Assembly: GCA_964019135.1 (NCBI GenBank)
Contig: OZ025249.1
Span: 33,865,759 to 33,929,758 of the forward strand
Source: Arenicola marina
Taxonomy: Eukaryota > Annelida > Polychaeta > Arenicolidae
DNA length: 64,000 nucleotides
Reading direction: 5' to 3'
Shown: in pieces, positions 58,129-64,000 of the stretch
How the letters are laid out: each line of letters begins with the position of its first letter
How positions within the stretch are numbered: the first letter of the stretch is position 1
Notes under the pieces: model-generated
Databases searched by the model: none
Seen by the model: only the letters and a program-made list of their open reading frames with translations
Told to the model about the DNA's origin: nothing
Program-made: the position numbers and the translations under genes

Positions 58129-58551
58129 CTAGTTCAAAGAACTGCCGCGAACGCTGAATATCCTCTTGTGACACCTTCATGACGATGGAGTTGACTTCGC
58201 TGACATCCTCCCCCCGGACCTCCCTCCACTGGCGGATCAACTCCTTCAATTTGGATTCCATTTGGCTGCAGCCCTCCGGCTGGGCGAGCCGCTCCAGAGA
58301 TTCCCTGTTGAGCACCATGAGTTGAAGCATGATACACCGCTCCAGAAGCTGGAGAATGGAGCCGAATTCCCTGATATGGATCCTAAGATGATCCAGGTTA
58401 TTCTCCATGTTGCGCATGTCCTGGCGCTGTTCGTAGCTATGGAGGCGAGTGAAGGATACCACGTGTTCTTCACGTTCCATGAGATGGACTTGCACACCGC
58501 TGCCTTGAGCCACCAGGCCCAGTTCAGCCTGAGACATCTGGTCGAATTCAT
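58129..58551 (-). CDS. GIMAP-like: GIMAP-like GTPase, helical exon 2
   Basis: 141 codons on the - strand, from the acceptor GTGCTTGCTTTTTCAG to the donor CTAG before GTCAGT; phase 1 at both ends. The first codon is completed by the final G of exon 1, giving DEFDQMSQAELGLV. The exon is predicted to be largely alpha-helical (RQDMRNMENNLDHLRIHIRE, then LLERCIMLQLMVLNRESLER, then SKLKELIRQWREVRGEDVSE), likely a coiled-coil or helical-bundle module. No known domain recognised. Confidence 0.8.
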
Positions 58552-59008
58552 CTGAAAAAGCAAGCACTTTGCTACTACATGTCACGCTAGAACATGATTA
58601 ATTTGTGATGTGATGAGCATGGGAGTGGTCGATTCCTTATTATCGCTCAAGTCAAAATCTGTGTATACTCGGGTTCGCTGGTTAATGTCCAGATATTTAG
58701 ATGTTTTACTGCAAATGATGTTGACATGAGTTGGGACTACATGATATAGCTTTAAACCGCGGTTCATCGATATGCGTGTAATACAACCATCTCTACCCAT
58801 TAGAAGTATTTCAGTTACAGTTTAACATGTACCCATCGATTATATGAGTCATTATGCAAAACGCGCAGCCTCCTGACAAAAATGATGAAATTAATCCCGG
58901 CAGAGATTTTTTAAAGTAAGGGGCGACTTCGCCGTGGCCATGATATCCGGGTTACCACTGATGATGACGCAATGGGTGTCATCTTCAGGATCAGGATCCG
59001 GGTCTCAC

Positions 59009-59771
59009 CTCTAAAGTTGGTGTGCATGTGTGCCTCGATCTGGCTCGTTGGTAGCGTCGTCTGTTCCAGGAAGGCAGCCATGTCGGGCGGCTCCGTGTTG
59101 GGTAAGGGCTGGGAGCTGGGTGAGTTTCTTCCGGAGCTCATTTCTAGTTGCGAGTCCGGCAAGTTGTCCGTCGGCGTTTTGAGGTCAGTTTGTTCGGGAT
59201 CAGGTTCACGGGGAGCCTCTGCGCCATCCGTCGCTGGCGACCTGTCCCCTCTATGCACCTCTGTTTGTTTGGGATCAGGTTCACGGGGGCCCTCTCCGCC
59301 ATCGCTCGCTGCCGACCTGTACCTCACCTTCACCTCTGTTTGTTCGGGATCAGGTTCACGGGGGCCCTCTCCGCCATCGCTCGCTGCCGACCTGTAACTC
59401 ACCTTCACCTCTGTTTCTTCGGGATCAGGTTCTCCATCGTCCGGCGGCCTGTTTATTGTCTTGATCTCTATCGATTCCGGATCGGGGACGCCGTCATCGT
59501 CATCGCTGAAGTCGATATCGAAGAGAGGTATGGGGTGCTGGGGCTCGGCGTCTGGCTGGGGTGGGGGGCCGTCGGATCGGAGGTCCAGCTCTATAGAGGC
59601 CCAACTAGGCCCGTTGCCTCCTGGAGGTCGTCCCAGCAGTGAGTCGGAATGGACGTCCATAGAGTCCGGGGGGGCCTCTTGGCAGTCTTGACCGCCCTGC
59701 CCCGTACAAAATCCTGACGAAGTGGCGCCTCTGGTGGCCATGATAGTGTGCGGCGGGGAGTCGTCACCCAT
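59009..59771 (-). CDS. GIMAP-like: GIMAP-like GTPase, first coding exon (acidic, repeat-bearing)
   Basis: 254 codons on the - strand from the ATG at 59771, preceded in frame by TGA two codons upstream. A second ATG ten codons later has a better start context (ATC ATG G). The exon ends TTTAGAG before GTGAGA, phase 1. The protein segment is acidic and low in hydrophobics (FDIDFSDDDDGVPDPE), probably disordered. It holds three full and one partial 25-residue repeats starting EPDPE and ending GGEGPR (DNA units of 75 bp at 59432-59358, 59357-59283, 59282-59208, partial to about 59155). No signal peptide. GIMAPs normally lack such an extension. Confidence 0.8.
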
Positions 59772-62199
59772 GCGTCATGCACACCTTGATTAACAGCATT
59801 CCGTATTGTAGTACGTGCTTCAGGTGCCAGTCAGTTTTGCTCTGTCGATTACCACGTTTTGAAGAAGACAATAGCGCGGTGGGGGACGCGCAGAATATAG
59901 CAGGGAAGTATCAATCAGTTCCAATGTCTCCCTCTCAGCAACCCTGAAGGAAAAATGGCTCGCATTAATGGTCACCAAATCCAGCTAAGAAACCAGAGGA
60001 TTTTTCACAAAGGGATAGGAGCTCACAACCCTATCTTTGAGATGCTAATTTAACGACCGATTTGAAATTGTACGAAATTAAAGCTACATGTGGAGCTGAC
60101 CGTTGCAACGGCTGTACCAAAATAAACAAAAACAGGAAATGTTACCTTTGACCCCAAGCAGTGTCAACGGCCACCGCCAAAGAAAAAGTGGCGCTCCGGA
60201 TGCTTCTATTGTCTCATATACTAGCGTTCGTAGTGATAAGCGAAAGAAATAACAGTATGACAGTATTTTGTTTTATGTGTCAAATAGTAGCAGGCAGAAG
60301 ACATTGGGCAGAAATAACGTCGATAATTATATTGACATAAATTGAGACCGGGGGCTACGGAATAACGGGACATAAATGTTAAGGGTATTTAAACACTTTC
60401 AACCTATGCAATTATTGTGCATCCAGTACAGAATGCTCAAATTGCAGCTAAAGCACGCTAATAAACGAATATCAGTCCAGTAACACTAAGGCCCAAGCTC
60501 ATACATTGATTGAGTAAAAAAAGGGACGGTTTCCCGTCCGTTGTTCGTCATTTAACGTAGTACTACTAACTTCAGTGGATAAAATCTGCCTGACGTCCTG
60601 GTTGGATCTATAGAATTGACGTGTAGTAAAATTGGATACTGCTGTGACTGATGCTAAGAGAAGCGTATTATCGGCAAGGTCCCCCGGGCAGAGTTCGTTC
60701 TCTTGCTACTAATGGGAAGTTGTGGAAGCGAGACAGTACGGGATTTGTTTGTTTTGATGACGGTTCGGGCGATAAGGCATTGGGAAAAATATTATTACTG
60801 TTGGCACCAAGCCAGGTAGCCCGCCGCAGGCCGCGGGATAAAGTGATTAGCACCCAGCAGTTGTGTTGACACATGCGATAGCTTTGACACATCTAAGAGC
60901 GACGGCTGAATATTAATAGGTTCTCATGGCGTAGGTTCTTGTGTACACACGTTTATGACGTTTCAAATCAGCACAAGTTTTCATTTTTGTGGCGGACAAT
61001 TCATGAATTTAAAATGTTTTGCTCATTGGCAGATAATTGGTGAGCGATATGGTAGGTGTTTATTGTCTGTTATGAACCTTAAGGCCTTAGGTTTGTGTTC
61101 TTATACGCAAATGTGGCATTCAAAAACAGCGAAACAACTCCACATGCAACTTTAAGCATCATACAGAGATTATTACTGTCGACCAATTTCCTACAACGCG
61201 TTTCTGGCTAATATTATTCGTTAATGGTTCCAATAGTTCAACGCTTTGTTTTCCTCTTTCCTCCGGCAGCTCGCCTTCATGAATGAGGTTCACCGCTCGT
61301 GGCGCCACGCAGCGGCAGCCTTCGCACTACTACGTTACGTCGTGGCCGTACCTGATGAGGGTAGCGCAGATCGACTCTTGAGGCGGGTGGGGAGGGGGGG
61401 GGGGGGTTGTTTCTTTCACAATCGTTTGTAATATACAGAAATAACACAAACTATGAAGCTGAAAGTTGGTGGTGGGGGCGGGGGGTACGTGCCCCCAGTG
61501 CCAACCCCCTGGACACCCTCATGTTGTTGATATACTACGGTAACCATATGTTCTAGCTTTTATATATATCGACTGGCCGACCGCGCCGACAGTTACGACT
61601 CAGCATGTGTGGGTTAATTGTGAAGTGAGGGTTGGGTTCAGGTGACCCTGGCAATGTCTATGGCTGCTATACATATGCAAAACGAGGGAATATACAAACA
61701 GTCTATCGGGGCCGCGTCCGCAACGCGTGACGGGGGGGGGGGGGGGCAAAAAGAAGCATGGCGGATGTTTGTCAGGTTTAAATTCGAGGACAACAATGCA
61801 CGGTGGAACGAGACAGGCCTCTGAAGCTCATAGCTATAGTCAAGCTCTCCGTACGGTGGCGCTACGCAAGCACGCCGTTTTACCGTTGCTTTCGGCCGGG
61901 GGCAAATTTCAAGATTCTTGAAAACACTATCAAATTAGCTGTAATTTCTTGCAACAAATGTTCAAGAATAAAACATAAAAATAACGAGCTCCGTGTATTT
62001 AATATAGCAAGATACTTATTGTACCATTTTGAAAAAGTTATAATTAAGAGAGAACTATTTTCCTTTGTTCGCCTGATACCGTGTGTTACTAGAGGCTTAG
62101 GCACTAATTTGTAGAAATGCGCGGCGCATTTGTCCTATCAATTTGCTCAGCGCCGGCCTGGCGAGCGAGTATGAAAATGCATTGAGGAAGTAGACAAGA
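59772..62199. other. intergenic; presumed 5' flank of the GIMAP-like gene
   Basis: The promoter and 5' UTR of the - strand gene should lie to the right of 59771, but I see no clear TATA box. A small hairpin GGACGG-TTTC-CCGTCC is at 60524-60539. G runs lie near 61390-61407 and 61731-61746. No coding exon is supported. Confidence 0.5.
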
Positions 62200-64000
62200 G
62201 AGATATTAATGGAGCCCTAGCGGAGTGAGTCGGAGGCAGAGAGTGTGCTAGAGTGTCTAGTCAGTCAGTCTAGCTAGTCATGGTGGGTGAGGTGGGGGGG
62301 GGGGGGGTGAACGGGGGGGATGGCATCTCGCCTAATAATGGGAGGTCGTCACAGTCTTAGCTGGGGGTAAGTTTAGCTAGGTATAATGTCTTAGTTAGCA
62401 ATGACTTGAATGGTTGGGGAGGGCTCTTTAGCTAGGGATATGTGAGCGGTTAGACAGTTGATAAACCAGAATGTGGTTGTCTCATGATTGACTGTCAGTG
62501 TCAGGCGATTTGATGTGTTGCGCGGGGTTTTCCATGTCGTATGACGTAATAATCATCATGACTCGCATGTCTGCGCGCGGTATCTATGGTTACGTAACAA
62601 CGCTCCTGGCTCAGTTTGTCGCAGAAATGTAAACATCGATGATTTGCCTCAAAATACAACGCTTCCAGCAGTCTCATCGAATAGACCACATGCATTATGG
62701 AGAGATAAATGTCTTATCTTTAACTATATTATGAGCGCGTTTGTTTATTTTCAACAGGTTTAAGTTTAAACAAACCTTATGTGACAGGGTCAGTTTTTAT
62801 GGTATTTCGGATTTGCAGAGGTGACACCTAGTGGTGCTCTGTGATAATATGTTGCTTAAAAGTGTCGCCATCTATTGGTATCCTCTTTTTTGTTATGTGC
62901 TGCCATCTGGCGAGGCACCGCCCGTGAACATCCGTTTCCGCCTAGAGAGATGCCCTTGGTCTCAAGTTGCTCGACGAGCAAGACGTGTTTTGCTTACAGA
63001 CTCGCATCAACAGTTTTAGCCATTTGTCCATTTTGCCGTCACTCAGGTTAGTTTGTGGTACATTCCAGACGACGTTATATCACTCGTTATAGCTATTTTG
63101 AACTGTATTTCTAATATTAAAGACAATTCTTAGTCAGTTTTAAGCGTGGAAATATACCACGTGGGTATGCCGCTTTAGGTCTCGAGCATTTGACAAAGCC
63201 GGTTGATTTAACTTTTAGGTGTTACATTTAGATTTTTGTTCAGTTCTGCTACGAATATATCAGTGTTATTTTGGTGATATGTGTCACTTATCTAAGGTAG
63301 TGACTTATGGTAAAAAAGGAGGGTATTTTTAAAAAGCGATATGACATTAGCATTTCAACAATTTGACACTTGTTGTAACTTTATGGTTTAGACCTTTAAT
63401 TTAATGCCTATGGCCATGACTTGTCAGTCTTGTGTTCATTTATATATATACAGACTGCACTTTACTTAAAGTGTGAACATGGTAATTCATGTGGCTTGTG
63501 GTTCGTGGCAAATGGTATTTTGGGTTTATGTAGTAGTATTTTGGTCAAGTTTGTGAATGCCATTTTATCCTTGGGACCAAGGCGCCAATGATAATCCTGT
63601 CCCGGAATGATAGATGTCTATGGTATTTCACATGATGTATTACACACATTTACAGAGCTGTGGTGCAGCAACGTGCAGCAGTGTCAACTTTAAATTAAAC
63701 ACCCGCTGGAGATGCGGTAAGTGACATAATATCACTTTAGTTTAACTATGTCGAGTATTTCATTTTTATGTTATTTTATGGAGGAGTAATTTCCATAATA
63801 ATGCAGTTATCAGGGTATGGGATTACTACATTTATATTATATTGTGTATGAGAAATCTCCAGAATTGAGTGGTCTCTATCATCGTTGGTTAATTTTATGT
63901 GTCGTAATATGAGAATATGGTTCTGTTTAATTTCATTCTTAAATGGAGAATGCTCTTTCTAAAATTAAGCATTTATATTGCTTCATTCATTACTTTAGGG
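62200..64000. other. gene-poor right end with possible 5' exons of another gene
   Basis: No recognised protein. A GA/TAG-rich stretch at 62205-62281 followed by GTGGGTGAGG, and a segment at 63656-63716 bounded by ATTTACAG and GTAAGT, could be non-coding 5' exons of a + strand gene beyond the window. Two CTCF-like motifs lie at 62864-62913. The last 900 bases are AT-rich and intron-like. Confidence 0.35.

Noticed and set aside
58972..59642. + strand frames of 141 and 164 codons
   Set aside because: They mirror the 75-bp coding repeat of the - strand exon; the repeat keeps the opposite strand open.

Overview
The window is eukaryotic, and most likely from an invertebrate animal. It has spliced genes with GT-AG introns, an Id-family helix-loop-helix gene, a GIMAP/AIG1-type GTPase gene, tRNA-derived SINEs, a decayed non-LTR retrotransposon and very dense minisatellites. 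A lophotrochozoan, perhaps a gastropod mollusc, is my best guess. That is an inference from gene content and repeat style, not something the sequence proves. There is one 200-base assembly gap at 34653-34852.

About a third or more of the window (roughly 24 kb) is tandem repeat with periods between 15 and 45 bp. The arrays are 1-1257 (38 bp), 4044-4378 (32 bp), 7178-11206 (29 bp), 21366-22730 (31/37 bp), 32201-32990 (20 bp), 35072-43010 (44/45 bp), 44580-45447 (30 bp), 47560-48610 (44 bp), 51177-52568 (15 bp) and 52675-57340 (40 bp). Several have higher-order structure. Almost every long open frame in the window is a by-product of these arrays or of poly-C/poly-G tracts.

Two real genes stand out. 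(1) An Id gene on the + strand has a TATA box at 16024, a coding exon at 16183-16503, a short second coding exon at 18835-18888, and a probable intron in the 3' UTR with a last exon from 19584 to about 20270. It should encode a 124-residue inhibitor of bHLH transcription factors. (2) A GIMAP-like GTPase gene on the - strand runs from 59771 down to 48573. I assembled it from seven or eight exons whose splice phases agree throughout, giving about 956 residues (937 if one uncertain exon is left out). It has an acidic, repeat-containing N-terminus, a helical middle region of unknown family, a complete AIG1/GIMAP G domain, a basic coiled-coil region and a C-terminal CVIL tail that looks like a CaaX prenylation box.

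The most interesting observation is that two minisatellites of this GTPase gene start exactly at its exon edges. The 40-bp array (about 116 copies) is made of copies of an exon end plus its 5' splice site, so the intron carries roughly a hundred GTAAGT donor sites. The 44-bp array is made of copies of the last coding segment, including the CaaX box and stop codon, and it continues into the presumed 3' UTR.

The remaining sequence is intergenic: three SINE copies (one with a clean 11-bp target-site duplication), a 99-bp foldback element, a LINE remnant next to the gap, G/C homopolymer runs, and at the right end a possible start of another gene with CTCF-like motifs.
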